Shown piece after piece: positions 37,223 through 46,770 of a stretch of DNA of 64,000 nt. The notes under the pieces are model-generated. The model was given only the letters and a program-made list of their open reading frames with translations. It was not told the origin of the DNA and did not search any database. The DNA lies in contig CAWKCP010000007.1 in NCBI GenBank assembly GCA_963848115.1, positions 620,001 through 684,000 on the forward strand. Reading direction: 5' to 3'. Each line of letters begins with the position of its first letter. Positions within the stretch are counted from its first letter, which is position 1. Both the position numbers and the translations under genes were made by a program. The DNA comes from JAWKOK01 sp963848115. Its GTDB lineage: Bacteria > Chloroflexota > Anaerolineae > Caldilineales > Caldilineaceae.

Positions 37223-38167
37223 ATGCGCATTATCATCACTGGTGGCACAGGGTTGATAGGTCGCCCATTGTCGACCGAACTAGTTAAGCGGGGTTACGAA
37301 GTCACTGTACTCAGTCGAGATCCCATCGAAGCCGAGCCGATGCCCGAAGGCGTCTTTTTGCATCGGTGGGATGGAAAGACTGCCGATGGCTGGGGACATC
37401 TAGCTGACGGAGCGTACGCTATCATCAACTTGGCCGGCGCCGGCATGGGCGACAGGCGATGGAGCAGAAAGCGGAAGGCGCTCATACGCGACAGCCGTCT
37501 CAATGCAGGTTTGGCAGTGATGGAGGCAATCAGAGAGGCTGCTGTCAAGCCGAAGGTCTTGATTCAGTCATCAGCCATCGGCTACTACGGCGGCGACAAT
37601 GGTGGCACCATTTCGGTTGAAGCGAGTGAGGCCGGCGACGATTTCATGGCAAAAGTCTGTTTTGACTGGGAGATTTCGACGGCCCCTGCTTCGCATATGG
37701 GCGTCCGCCGCCCGGTCATCCGAACGGGCGTGGTTCTGAGCAACGACGGTGGCGCCTTTGTTCGACTGAAATTGCCATTCAAGTTTTATGCCGGGGGTAA
37801 GCTGGGGGACGGGAGCCAGTGGTTCTCGTGGATTCACATGCAGGATCAGATTCGGGCAATGATCTTTCTCCTGGAAAATGATGCGGCAGACGGACCGTTC
37901 AATTTGGTTGCGCCCAACCCGGTTACCAATCAGGAGTTGTCAAACGCTCTGGGCGATGCTATGGGTCGTCCATCGGCAATTCCAGTACCCTCCTTTGCGG
38001 TGAAGACCGCATTTGGCGAGATGTCTGACATGGTACTCAAGGGGCCCCGTGTTTTGCCGAAACAGCTGGAAGACATGGGATTCGAGTTTCAGTATCCAAC
38101 GATTGAACAAGCGCTTGATGAATTGGTAGGAGAAGCAGAATCCGCGCCTCAAGCTGTTCCTGCCTGA
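37223..38167 (+). CDS. TIGR01777-family NAD(P)-dependent epimerase
   Basis: An extended short-chain dehydrogenase-like protein of 314 residues. The N-terminal nucleotide fold is ITGGTGLIGRPLSTELVKRGY; NLAGAGMGDRRW, SSAIGYYG and the C-terminal VLKGPRVLPKQLEDMGFEFQYP (DUF1731) are signatures of the TIGR01777 group, whose reaction is unknown. AAAGGAG lies nine bases before ATG 37223, which favours it over ATG 37214. Relatives of this family occur beside light-controlled LitR regulators in other bacteria, so light induction is a reasonable inference. Confidence 0.9.
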   Translation: MRIIITGGTGLIGRPLSTELVKRGYEVTVLSRDPIEAEPMPEGVFLHRWDGKTADGWGHLADGAYAIINLAGAGMGDRRWSRKRKALIRDSRLNAGLAVMEAIREAAVKPKVLIQSSAIGYYGGDNGGTISVEASEAGDDFMAKVCFDWEISTAPASHMGVRRPVIRTGVVLSNDGGAFVRLKLPFKFYAGGKLGDGSQWFSWIHMQDQIRAMIFLLENDAADGPFNLVAPNPVTNQELSNALGDAMGRPSAIPVPSFAVKTAFGEMSDMVLKGPRVLPKQLEDMGFEFQYPTIEQALDELVGEAESAPQAVPA

Positions 38168-38235
38168 ATCGGATAACGGTGAGCTTTCCCGAGCCACCAC
38201 AATTCAGTCGGTGATAGAAAATAGTGTGACTCCTG

Positions 38236-38271
38236 CGCAGGGCGCTGTCGAGAATTCGACAGCGCCCTGCG
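38236..38271. terminator. stem-loop terminator after the epimerase gene
   Basis: CGCAGGGCGCTGTCG and its complement surround GAATTC, followed by GTCTTTC. The rest of the 305-bp gap (38168-38472) holds a partial copy of the TCGCAGGGCGGGT repeat and no gene. Confidence 0.65.
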
Positions 38272-38472
38272 TCTTTCGGTTCAACAGGATCTTATTTCGC
38301 AGGGCGGGTTTCCTTTGACGTAGGAGGCGCTACAGTCACGACGTTTGTGCTGTGGCAAGGTGGGGCTACACTCTGCAGACGAAATCGAAGACAGTGGGGA
38401 AGTTGACAAACACTGCCAATCGCAGAGAAATCACGTAAACCAAATCGAAGTCGAATCTGGAGGTAGACTGCC

Positions 38473-39723
38473 ATGGGGGCCCGAAGAGTCACACATCTGA
38501 TCCCGATCATCCTCGCAGCGGTACTGATGATCTCAGGCTGCGCAACTGCACTGCCCGTTGGGCAAGAAGCGACCGATGGTGGAGAAAGCAAAAAACAGGC
38601 AAGCACTCGAGCATCAGAGTCGGCAGATACGGCGGCTCCTGATGCCTCCGTCACCCTGCTGCCGCCGGAGTCTCCTCCGTTCAGTACGGGCTCATGGACC
38701 ACGGAATTCAGCAAACGCACGGTTCCTTGGTCGGAAATTATGTCGGGGGGCGTACCCAAAGATGGCATCCCCGCCATCGACGACCCGACGTTCGAGGATG
38801 TAGCATCAGCCGGTGAATGGCTGGCTGCAACCGATCCGATCATCCTTCTTCAACAGAATGGCGATGTTCGCGGCTACCCCCTATCGATCTTGATCTGGCA
38901 CGAGATTGTAAATGACACAGTGGGCGATACACCAGTGGCGGTAACCTTCTGTCCCCTTTGCAATGCCAGCATCGTATTTGAACGTCTACTCGACGGTGAA
39001 GAGCTCGACTTCGGCACGACCGGCAACCTGCGCAACAGCGATCTGATCATGTATGACAGGCAGAGCGAAACCTGGTGGCAGCAATTCACAGGCGAAGGGA
39101 TCGTCGGCACACATGCAGGACGCCAGTTGGACTTCTTGTCAAGCCAAGTGATCAGCTTCGGCGACTTTGCCGCCGAATTCCCGGATGGCGAGGTGCTTGC
39201 GAGGCCACCCGCATCACGCAGCTATGGCAACAATCCTTATGTAGGATACGACAGCGGTACTGAACGACCGTTTCTGTTCACAGGTGAACTCGACGAACGC
39301 CTCAACCCGACAGAACGAATTGTCGGCCTGGACGTGAATGGAGAGGTTGTCGCCTATCCGTTTACGGCGGTCAAAGAGACGGGGGTCATCAACGATGAGG
39401 TCGGTGGAATCCCGGTAGCCATCATGCACAAGTCGGGGACAGCGAGTGCGCTGGACGCCCGCGAGATCGCTACGAGCCGAGATGTCGGCAGTGTCGGCGT
39501 ATTCGATAGGCGGCTTGGCGATCGGGTCCTGACGTTCGAATCGAACGGTGACGGAACCTTCAAGGATGTCGAGACTGGCAGTACGTGGAATATCTTGGGC
39601 GAGGCAATTGACGGCAATCTGGCCGGAGAGTCCCTTGACCCGGCCCTCTCCTTTGATCATTTTTGGTTTGCCTGGACAGCATTCTTCCCCGATACCGTCC
39701 TGTACGGAGAGGACGGAAGCTAA
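38473..39723 (+). CDS. DUF3179-domain lipoprotein
   Basis: A 416-residue exported protein. The signal peptide ends in the lipobox MISGC (Cys23), then a low-complexity Ser/Ala/Asp stretch to about 60. The rest is the DUF3179 domain: RGYPLSILIWHEIVNDTVG, VTFCPLCNASIVFER and WWQQFTGEGIVG. The paired cysteines in FCPLC look like a metal or redox site, but the family function is unknown. GGAGG lies before ATG 38473. Confidence 0.9.
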   Translation: MGARRVTHLIPIILAAVLMISGCATALPVGQEATDGGESKKQASTRASESADTAAPDASVTLLPPESPPFSTGSWTTEFSKRTVPWSEIMSGGVPKDGIPAIDDPTFEDVASAGEWLAATDPIILLQQNGDVRGYPLSILIWHEIVNDTVGDTPVAVTFCPLCNASIVFERLLDGEELDFGTTGNLRNSDLIMYDRQSETWWQQFTGEGIVGTHAGRQLDFLSSQVISFGDFAAEFPDGEVLARPPASRSYGNNPYVGYDSGTERPFLFTGELDERLNPTERIVGLDVNGEVVAYPFTAVKETGVINDEVGGIPVAIMHKSGTASALDAREIATSRDVGSVGVFDRRLGDRVLTFESNGDGTFKDVETGSTWNILGEAIDGNLAGESLDPALSFDHFWFAWTAFFPDTVLYGEDGS

Positions 39724-39860
39724 GCGAAGACCTGTAAGTCGTTACACGAAACTACCGGGGAGACCACAATGCTGGAGCGGAAAATCAGGGTGCGCCTGTT
39801 CGACTGGTTGCGTAGGTCCCTTGCAGTGATTCGCACCACCTGAAAACTTCTGCTCAACCG

Positions 39861-40641
39861 TCACTCCCCCCAACACGAACCTGTCAGAGGGCGTTCGACC
39901 AAGCTAAGCGCTGTGGCGCCGCTGGTATCCAAGGTGATGCGATAGCGACGCCACGGCAGATAGAAATAGGTATACCCACGCAAGCAGACCTCCGTCAACG
40001 GCCGAGAAAGCGAGTTGTCATCTGTGGAAGCACGCGCGGTATATCGAATATCCTCAAATCCAAGACGCTGAATCCAGAGGCCGGTAATCCGATAGGTAAA
40101 TTCTGCCGCCGCGCCGCCCGTTGTTGGCGAGTCTCAACTCTTCGCCGACTGTCTGCGGCTGAGGCGGGCTGAGAATCCGAGGGAGTAGCGCCCAAGGCAA
40201 CAGAACGATGAGAAAAACGAAGAGCATTCGTAATCGCACGGGGCGCTTCCACCACTCGAAGACGACGGCCAACGCAGACCAGACCAGCGTCGCCGCCAAC
40301 AGTATCAGCCAGAGCAGCAGTAGATTAAGCAAGAAATCAAGCGGAGCGACGGTCGTTGTTCCGTCAATTTCAAGTGCGGCTACAGCGAGCGGATATCCAG
40401 CCCATCCCGGGCAGATGCCGTCACAGCCGGCCTGGTGAGGCGGAACCTGGAAAACATAGATACTGCTGATGCAGAGAATCAATGCGGCAAGAAATGCCGC
40501 ATTGACGATCCTGAACCAGTTGCGGGTCTGCTGTCGCCACCAGATGCTGATCAATACGATTAGTAGGAGAGCAACAACTGCAAGCGCCAAGTCCCGCCAA
40601 TTAGCAAAATTGGCCCATGTGTCGGGCCAGAATGATTCCAT
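39861..40641 (-). CDS. membrane protein of unknown function (one frame change)
   Basis: The first part (to about 40120) has an N-terminal helix, two or three more helices (VVALLLIVLISIWW, FLLNLLLLWLILLAATLVW, MLFVFLIVLLPWALL) and a short Cys-containing loop (HQAGCDGICPGW). The frame then changes near 40118. In the new frame the sequence goes on for about 85 residues of globular character (EFTYRITGLWIQRLGFEDIRY, YTYFYLPWRRYRITLDTSG) to TGA at 39861-39863. The joined product has about 260 residues. The extension fills what would otherwise be empty DNA, which supports the frame change. No family recognised. Confidence 0.6.
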
Positions 40642-40701
40642 CGTCTGTTAAATGCTTTCTCTGACTACACGAAAATTTCAGGAGCAGCATGAACGCCGAC
40701 A

Positions 40702-43700
40702 TCAATCCGGTGTCTGCCAGCAAAGGTGAGATTGCGTGAACGGGGTCGGCAATCGAAATAGGGGACGCAAGGATTGCTCATCGTCACCATCCCACCGCAA
40801 CAGTAGCAACGACTCTTCGGCCTCCTCAAGCATCAGCAGTGCAGTCTGATCAAATCGGCAGACAACATAGTCGCGAAGGCTCCCCAGCGCGGGTAAAGGA
40901 GCGCTGCGAATAGTGACGGAAGAGCGCCCCTCTTGTTCGGTTAGATCGACCTGCACGAGTGAGAACGGGTCCGTCACCCAACCTTCATCGAGCCCAAATC
41001 GGCTACGAGCCAGCAAGAGGCGATCATTGTTCAGCCATTTGATATTCGGCGCCAAGAATTCGAAATCAGTGCCGACAGAGTAGAGCGTCCGCACGATGCT
41101 CGGACCCTCAGGGTCAAGCGAGAGTAGTTTGAGCACATTCGGCGGGACAATGCGGCCCGCGGTCAGCCCCGGTCGAGCGGCGTCATGAGCCAAGAAGGCC
41201 ATCCGGTCCTGATAGGGACTGATGCGGGGGGTATCGGCATAGCTTCCATTAGCCACCAATTGCTGAGGGAGCCCCTCCACCTTACCGACACCTTCCTCAT
41301 CGATCGAGACCGTAAAGCGCTGCACCCCCATATGAGATGCCTGGCTCACACGATCGAACGTGTCCACAATCAGCTCAACGCTCTCAATTCGCCCGGGATC
41401 CCCTTTGCCAAAAGATGGCGTGACAGCCAGCACAATTGGTGAGACCGCAGGATTGGCGTTGTCGAACAGTCGACCATCCGCCACCAGGCGACGCGTGACC
41501 TTGGCCTCAATCGGATCGTAGTGCCACAGTTGCCACTCGTCCACGTCTGCGCGCGGCGTTTCGATCCACCAGAGTCCGCCATAGGGATCGCCCGCGATGC
41601 CATGAATCGTATGGAAGGACTGGGCCTTGATACGTAGGCCTGTGCCGTCCAGGCGCAGCCAGCTGAACCCGTCCAGCCCCACCTGGCTGTCGACCGAAGC
41701 AAGAACGATTCCGGCGGCCGGATCACCGTTGACCCAGGCCGCGCTATTCACTTCCGGCCAGCGTTGCTGCAAGGTACCCAGTGCGTCAAGCAAAAAAAGA
41801 CCCGGCAGCTCTTTGCCCCCGATCAGCGCAACGGCATTGCCGTCCGCAACCAGCCCGGCCAAGTCGCTCCCGTCCAGCATCTCGACACGAGGCGAGTCGG
41901 GTCCGCCGACCACTCGGACACGGTCGGCCAGGACAAGCGGTACCGCCCCGGAGTCTGATCGTTCAGCAGTCGATGAACCAAAAGAGGCTGCGTAGAGTTG
42001 GGCGCCGGGCGGCATCAACTGAGCCGCCATCGGCGCCCACCCATCCGCTTGCGGACTCGCCAAGCTGGACCACATCTCGATCTGAGCCTCAGCAAGGTCG
42101 AGCTGCATTGGGTTGCCATTTACGTCGATGACATCCATCGGCGAGCGCACGTTGCTTACATCCGTATCAGCCGACAGCTCCAGGACAAACTCGCCTACCG
42201 CTGGAACAGGTGCAGGGGCAACATCCTCGTTCTGGACGGATGGCATGCGAACCTGCGGCGTCGTTCGTGGCGTGGCCGTCGGGGTCGGCGTCGGCGTGCT
42301 TGGCGCAGGGGTCGGTGGAATCAATGGCGAGCCATCCGCACGATATCGCGGCAGTACGCTCAGATCACCGATTGTGAAGACGAGTTCCCCAAACATCCAG
42401 CCCAGTACGTTGCCCTGTGACGGAATTCTGATGAGATACCAATCGCCGGCCTCGGTAATGCCGAAGATGCCGACCGGCGTCTCATTCTCAACCGACGCCA
42501 GCACCACAGAATCTAGGCCCGGGGAGCCGCGCAGTCGGGCAGTCTCGAACAGATACATCTGACCCGTAAGCGGCGCGGGGAGATCCGGGGGAATCTGCGG
42601 GATGGGCAGCGGCGTTTCGGTCGGCGTCGGCGTCACTGTTGCCGTAGCCGTTGCTGTCGGCGTAGGGGGCGGCGTGGGAGTTCTCGACGGCGTCGGCGTG
42701 GGCGACTGCGCCGGCGTTGGCGTCTCCGTGATGGTTGGCGTCAGCGTGACGGTCGGTGTTGAGGTCGGTTCCGGTGTGACCGTAGGGACCAGCACCCCAC
42801 TATCGACATCTGCACCGATTGCTCCGCCGATAGGCAGCGTCTCACTCAGGGCCGCCTCGGCATCGATGGGAAGGCCGTCTGAACCGGCGGCAACAGGCGT
42901 CGGTGAGGACGTGGCAGTTGCGGTAGGCGTCGGCAGTGCCGGCGCCGGTGTCACCCAGTTGAATCCCACATAGGGCGACGCCGGCGCAAGTTCACTCAAT
43001 CTGTAGACGATCTGATCGCCTGTTTCGTCGCTCTCAAAGGTTGCGTCATAGATCCGGGAGCGATCGGCGTTATCAAAAATACGCAGCCGGTTTGTCACTT
43101 CAGTGTCGGGGACCGGCTCGCCATCCTCGTCGACGTAAGAGGCCAACCACGCACCAGGTGATCCCATGCCCAATTCGAAGGCACGCTGGATCAGATCGAT
43201 TCGATTGGCGTAGGTGGCAGCAGTGGTGACGTCACCCGCCTGGAGTCTCTCCAGAGCAAGACCGAATGCAGTCAACGGCGAGGGCGCCAGTTCGGCGTCC
43301 TTGAGTCGATAGGCGACCATCCCGTCGCCACCTGTCTCCCCGTCTTCCTTGACAGCAGACCAACGCGTGACGACCTGCTGGCGTGCAAACAGGGGATGCT
43401 CTACCCACGCATTCGACGCATTGAGCTGAGATCTCAGATCGGATCCTGCCAGGGGAGCGGAGGCGACGATGTCCGGCAGGGACTGGCCATCGACATCCTC
43501 AAGCAGCACGGTGCTGCCCTCGGCCTCCAGATTCCAGGAGCCGTCATCCTCACTGCGCCATTCGGCGGTGAAACCGCCTGCCGGATCCGTCTGTTTCAGC
43601 AGATAGGCCGTCAGCAGGGCACCTCGCCCGGCGACCCGACCTGGACGCTCGATCAACAGTGCGTAGAAGAGTCCGTCATCATCGAGAACCATTGATCCCT

Positions 43701-44316
43701 GGCTCAGCCCGCTGAGCAATCGAGTGTAGTCCGTCCTGCCGTCGACCAGCGGAAACAGGTTGAGCAAGAGTTGGCTCTGTACGCGATTGCCTGCATTGGG
43801 CTCCTGCCAGAACAGAACGGGGATCGCTTCGCCGTTGGGTGTGCGCGGCACGACCAATGCTGACCAGGGCGTGCTGCTCAGTTCGTTATAGCTGATGGGA
43901 ACGTAGACGAGGCTCTGCGCCTGCGCCATCCGTCGAAGAAGCGCCTGGGCTCGCTGTGGGCTGAAGTCGAGTGCGGTCATACTATTGAGGCCCGCCGTGG
44001 ATTGCTCCTGAAAGCGGGCCGACCATTCTTCGAGCGAAGCCGGCAGAGGTGTGGGGGTAAACGTTAGCGTGGGCGTCAGCGTAGGTACCGGCGTAGGCGA
44101 ACTGGTGGGCGTCGGCGTATCAGAGGGTGTCGGCGTCGGCTCGATCGTTTCGACACGCACGCTGACCTGCGACGCTTGCTCAGCCGTCGCAGTCAGTTGG
44201 ATCTGCTCGACACGGATATTGCCGCGCTGAAATCCGGCAAAATAGGTGACTGCCAGCACGAACAGGGCTGCGATGACAACAATGCCGACTAGGATGTTCT
44301 GAGAACGATTCTGCAT
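40702..44316 (-). CDS. large membrane-anchored protein with Thr-Pro linkers and an SH3-like domain
   Basis: A 1204-residue protein held by one N-terminal helix (8-27), with the rest outside. Four Thr-Pro-rich linkers (about 58-92, 455-475, 515-575 and 670-690, pattern PTPTxTPT) join globular parts. Between the last two lies a bacterial SH3-like domain (about 583-650; ARLRGSPGLDSVVLASVENE, GDWYLIRI, GWMFGELV). The region 90-450 holds a repeat-protein-like domain, and the C-terminal 500 residues look like a TolB/WD40-like beta-propeller (GIAGDPYGGLWWIETP, RISPYQDRMAFLAHDA). No catalytic motif seen. SH3-like domains often bind wall polymers. Function unknown; it heads a cluster of similar proteins. 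Confidence 0.75.
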   Translation of the reverse strand: MQNRSQNILVGIVVIAALFVLAVTYFAGFQRGNIRVEQIQLTATAEQASQVSVRVETIEPTPTPSDTPTPTSSPTPVPTLTPTLTFTPTPLPASLEEWSARFQEQSTAGLNSMTALDFSPQRAQALLRRMAQAQSLVYVPISYNELSSTPWSALVVPRTPNGEAIPVLFWQEPNAGNRVQSQLLLNLFPLVDGRTDYTRLLSGLSQGSMVLDDDGLFYALLIERPGRVAGRGALLTAYLLKQTDPAGGFTAEWRSEDDGSWNLEAEGSTVLLEDVDGQSLPDIVASAPLAGSDLRSQLNASNAWVEHPLFARQQVVTRWSAVKEDGETGGDGMVAYRLKDAELAPSPLTAFGLALERLQAGDVTTAATYANRIDLIQRAFELGMGSPGAWLASYVDEDGEPVPDTEVTNRLRIFDNADRSRIYDATFESDETGDQIVYRLSELAPASPYVGFNWVTPAPALPTPTATATSSPTPVAAGSDGLPIDAEAALSETLPIGGAIGADVDSGVLVPTVTPEPTSTPTVTLTPTITETPTPAQSPTPTPSRTPTPPPTPTATATATVTPTPTETPLPIPQIPPDLPAPLTGQMYLFETARLRGSPGLDSVVLASVENETPVGIFGITEAGDWYLIRIPSQGNVLGWMFGELVFTIGDLSVLPRYRADGSPLIPPTPAPSTPTPTPTATPRTTPQVRMPSVQNEDVAPAPVPAVGEFVLELSADTDVSNVRSPMDVIDVNGNPMQLDLAEAQIEMWSSLASPQADGWAPMAAQLMPPGAQLYAASFGSSTAERSDSGAVPLVLADRVRVVGGPDSPRVEMLDGSDLAGLVADGNAVALIGGKELPGLFLLDALGTLQQRWPEVNSAAWVNGDPAAGIVLASVDSQVGLDGFSWLRLDGTGLRIKAQSFHTIHGIAGDPYGGLWWIETPRADVDEWQLWHYDPIEAKVTRRLVADGRLFDNANPAVSPIVLAVTPSFGKGDPGRIESVELIVDTFDRVSQASHMGVQRFTVSIDEEGVGKVEGLPQQLVANGSYADTPRISPYQDRMAFLAHDAARPGLTAGRIVPPNVLKLLSLDPEGPSIVRTLYSVGTDFEFLAPNIKWLNNDRLLLARSRFGLDEGWVTDPFSLVQVDLTEQEGRSSVTIRSAPLPALGSLRDYVVCRFDQTALLMLEEAEESLLLLRWDGDDEQSLRPLFRLPTPFTQSHLCWQTPD

Positions 44317-44414
44317 GGCCCATTTTCAATGGTGTACGATGAGATGACGAGTGAAGTTGAGTGACGATGGTGAGATTCACCGTCCCAAAAGTGCGCGGCT
44401 AACTCTGAACGACG

Positions 44415-45176
44415 CTAGTTCTGCACGACAATTGTCACCTTGCATGGTGGCGGGAAGTTTCCGGTCCTGTCGACCACTATCAACTGTAGCGTCCATGTTC
44501 CATTCCCCAACACGTTGCTATCGAAATTGCCGAGAACGCCATTGTTGACCGGGCTGTTTCCGCCCGCCAGATATCCAAAGTTTTGGTCGGCATTCGCCCC
44601 CGGCGCATATTCGATCTTGTAGTACTGAAATTCCTCGTGCGATGCCGTCCCAACAATTGTCACGTTGCCGCGAACCACTTCATTGTTTCCCGGCCGCAAC
44701 AACAAGGAACGATTATCCGGACATGACGGCGCCTGGATGACGGGCTGGGGCGTGGGCACTGCCGCCGTAGGCTCCGACTCACCTTCCTCAGCGACCGTCG
44801 GCTCGGCCAATGTCGTCGGGACCTGGGTCGGTGTAATCGTCGGCGTAGGCGTAGAGGGAAGCGGTGTATTGGTCGGCGTAGGCATAAACGGCAGTTCGGG
44901 CGTCGGCTGAAGCGCCTCCACAACCAATGGCTCAACCGCCGTCGCTAGCGTGTTGCTGAAGAAATAAGTCGCCCCCATTGCCATCACCAGAAGCAGCGCG
45001 ATATAGAAAATTCGATAGAGATCGCTGACAGCCTTCTCACGCTCCAATGAAAAGACAGCCTGCCGCCGCTCACCACGTACCAGCCATATGCGATACAACT
45101 GATACATGGCGATGAGACCACATGCTGCATAGATCCATGGCGCGTAGGTTGCGACTGCCTGGATGACAAAACTCAT
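44415..45176 (-). CDS. membrane protein with Thr-Pro linker and Ig-like outer domain
   Basis: 253 residues. Two helices (10-27 and 57-77) flank a short charged loop (RGERRQAVFSLEREKAVSDLYR); then comes a Thr-Pro linker (about 90-145) and a C-terminal domain of about 100 residues with CPDNRSLLLRPGNNEVVRG, TASHEEFQYYKIEYA and WTLQLIVVDRTGN, typical of an Ig-like beta-sandwich with two cysteines that may pair. It lies directly upstream of the 1204-residue protein in the same direction with a 98-bp gap, and probably works with it at the cell surface. Confidence 0.7.
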   Translation of the reverse strand: MSFVIQAVATYAPWIYAACGLIAMYQLYRIWLVRGERRQAVFSLEREKAVSDLYRIFYIALLLVMAMGATYFFSNTLATAVEPLVVEALQPTPELPFMPTPTNTPLPSTPTPTITPTQVPTTLAEPTVAEEGESEPTAAVPTPQPVIQAPSCPDNRSLLLRPGNNEVVRGNVTIVGTASHEEFQYYKIEYAPGANADQNFGYLAGGNSPVNNGVLGNFDSNVLGNGTWTLQLIVVDRTGNFPPPCKVTIVVQN

Positions 45177-45285
45177 AGTGTCGATAGTCTACATTAGGGG
45201 AAAACAACACGCAAAAGAGCGCACGGTTCCCAGGTTATACGTTTTCATACAAGTCTCGCAATTGCACCAGACTTCCGTTCGCTCA

Positions 45286-45315
45286 TTGACGCTTCGATTC
45301 GATTGCCTATATACT
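45286..45315 (+). promoter_or_regulatory. sigma-70-like promoter
   Basis: TTGACG (45286-45291), 18-bp spacer, TATACT (45310-45315). Transcription would begin at about 45322, next to an ATG at 45323. It would serve the plus-strand genes from the zincin protein onward. Confidence 0.55.
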
Positions 45316-45472
45316 ATATTGCATGACTGGGGAATCCCCATTGAGAGTAAAACGGAACAGTTCTCTCAACGGTCGACAACTGCGCCGAAGTTCCCCTGAG
45401 GGGCAGAGACGGAACGCAGACGACGTCGCAACCCAGGCCGAAGAGCCTGCATGGTCTCTACCGAGAAGCCAA

Positions 45473-45859
45473 ATGGATTTGATCTCCAAAGAGCGATTTG
45501 AGCAACTAGTCGAAGAGGCACTCCATAGCATTCCTCAAGCACTATGGGATGCTATCGAAAACGTAGGTGTTGTGGTCGAAGACTGGCCCAGCCCTGCCCA
45601 GATGACCAGCGTCGGGTTGGAGCACGGTAGTTCGATCTTGTTGGGACTCTACGAAGGCGTACCACTAACGGCCCGCTCCCACAACTACGGACTGGTGCTG
45701 CCTGACAAGATCACAATCTTTCGCATACCGATCCTGCGTGTCTGTGCGCCTGGTGACGAAGATGCGATTCGAGCGCAGGTGCGTCGCACCGTTCTGCATG
45801 AGATCGCTCACCACTTTGGCATCAGCGATGAGCGTCTACATCAGCTTGGCGCCTATTAG
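45473..45859 (+). CDS. zincin-like metallopeptidase family protein (DUF1025 type)
   Basis: From ATG 45473 the protein has 128 residues, the usual family length. It carries RFEQLVEEALHSIPQALWDAI at the N-terminus and the zinc motif HEIAHHFG (His109, Glu110, His113) followed by SDERL near the end. The family is common, small and soluble, with unknown substrate. The frame is open from ATG 45323, and the promoter places transcription start right at that codon, so a leaderless start with 50 more residues is possible; that extension looks disordered and has no family match. Confidence 0.85.
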   Translation: MDLISKERFEQLVEEALHSIPQALWDAIENVGVVVEDWPSPAQMTSVGLEHGSSILLGLYEGVPLTARSHNYGLVLPDKITIFRIPILRVCAPGDEDAIRAQVRRTVLHEIAHHFGISDERLHQLGAY

Positions 45860-45889
45860 GGCGCCGGCATGCAACCAGAGAGGCCTGCC

Positions 45890-46744
45890 ATGCACGCCAA
45901 ATCTTCTCGATTGATTCGCCCCGATTTGCACAATTTAGTCCGAATGACCTTCTTGCTGACCACATTGATCGTCTTCACGGCCTGCACAGCGGAGCAGCCC
46001 CTGGCGAGACCGGCGAGCCCTGACAGCATCAATGAACTGCCTGGCGCCCAAGCCTTGCTCGAGGAACTTCCGGGGATGCTTGACGACCTCGGTCTGCCGG
46101 ACATCAGCCAGATTGCCAATCTGCCCCAAATCGACGAGTTGCCGGTCATGCAATCGCCGCCAGGAGGCATCATCTTCAACGGCCCGACCGAGTATCGACT
46201 CAAACCGGGTGACACCATCCCCGGAACCGATATTCGTTTCGTCGCGATCACTGATGAGGGCGCAGAATTTGAGATCGCGAATCTGCGCAGCATCCGGGCA
46301 ATCGGCGATTCTCTCGATTTCGATGGCAACTGGCCGGGCATTGACGGCGTCACCTACAACTTACGGACACGCATCTATCGAATCGGCAGCGAGAATATTC
46401 GGGCCGCCGGGGTTCACCAACTCGCCATTGAACGCATCTCGCCGACTGACACAAACGTGGGAATGGGCGATCACACGACCCGCTTCCTCTACTCGTCAGG
46501 CGCAGAATCGGGAGAACGCTTTGACGGCATGACATTGGGCTATGTGGGAGGCACTGATCGTGGCGGTGAGTTGTCCGGCCTACCAGCAGGCGACTACCCC
46601 TATCGGAAGGTCGGCGACAGCGTTGGATGGCGCGGCCAATTACGCCCGGACATTCCTGTTGAGTACGCAGCACGTATGCTATTATATGGAGAAAATAGCG
46701 CACGCATCGGCGGTGTCGTCAAAGTCTCATTACCCAACAACTGA
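45890..46744 (+). CDS. predicted lipoprotein of unknown function
   Basis: 284 residues from ATG 45890, which has AGAGAGG ahead. An Arg-containing start and a hydrophobic stretch end in FTAC (lipobox Cys near 32). A helix-like region (INELPGAQALLEELPGMLDDLG) is followed by a beta-rich domain with GGIIFNGPTEYRLKPGDTI, YNLRTRIYRIG and YPYRKVGDSVGWRGQL. No family recognised. It lies 30 bp after the zincin gene and 26 bp before the next envelope gene, so it probably belongs to one transcript with them. Confidence 0.65.
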   Translation: MHAKSSRLIRPDLHNLVRMTFLLTTLIVFTACTAEQPLARPASPDSINELPGAQALLEELPGMLDDLGLPDISQIANLPQIDELPVMQSPPGGIIFNGPTEYRLKPGDTIPGTDIRFVAITDEGAEFEIANLRSIRAIGDSLDFDGNWPGIDGVTYNLRTRIYRIGSENIRAAGVHQLAIERISPTDTNVGMGDHTTRFLYSSGAESGERFDGMTLGYVGGTDRGGELSGLPAGDYPYRKVGDSVGWRGQLRPDIPVEYAARMLLYGENSARIGGVVKVSLPNN

Positions 46745-46770
46745 CATGAGCGTGGAAACGAGCGTGAATC

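Noticed and set aside
42300..44160. Tandem GGCGTCGGCGT DNA repeats as a minisatellite
   Set aside because: They are the coding sequence of Thr-Pro linkers in the 1204-residue protein and stay in frame.
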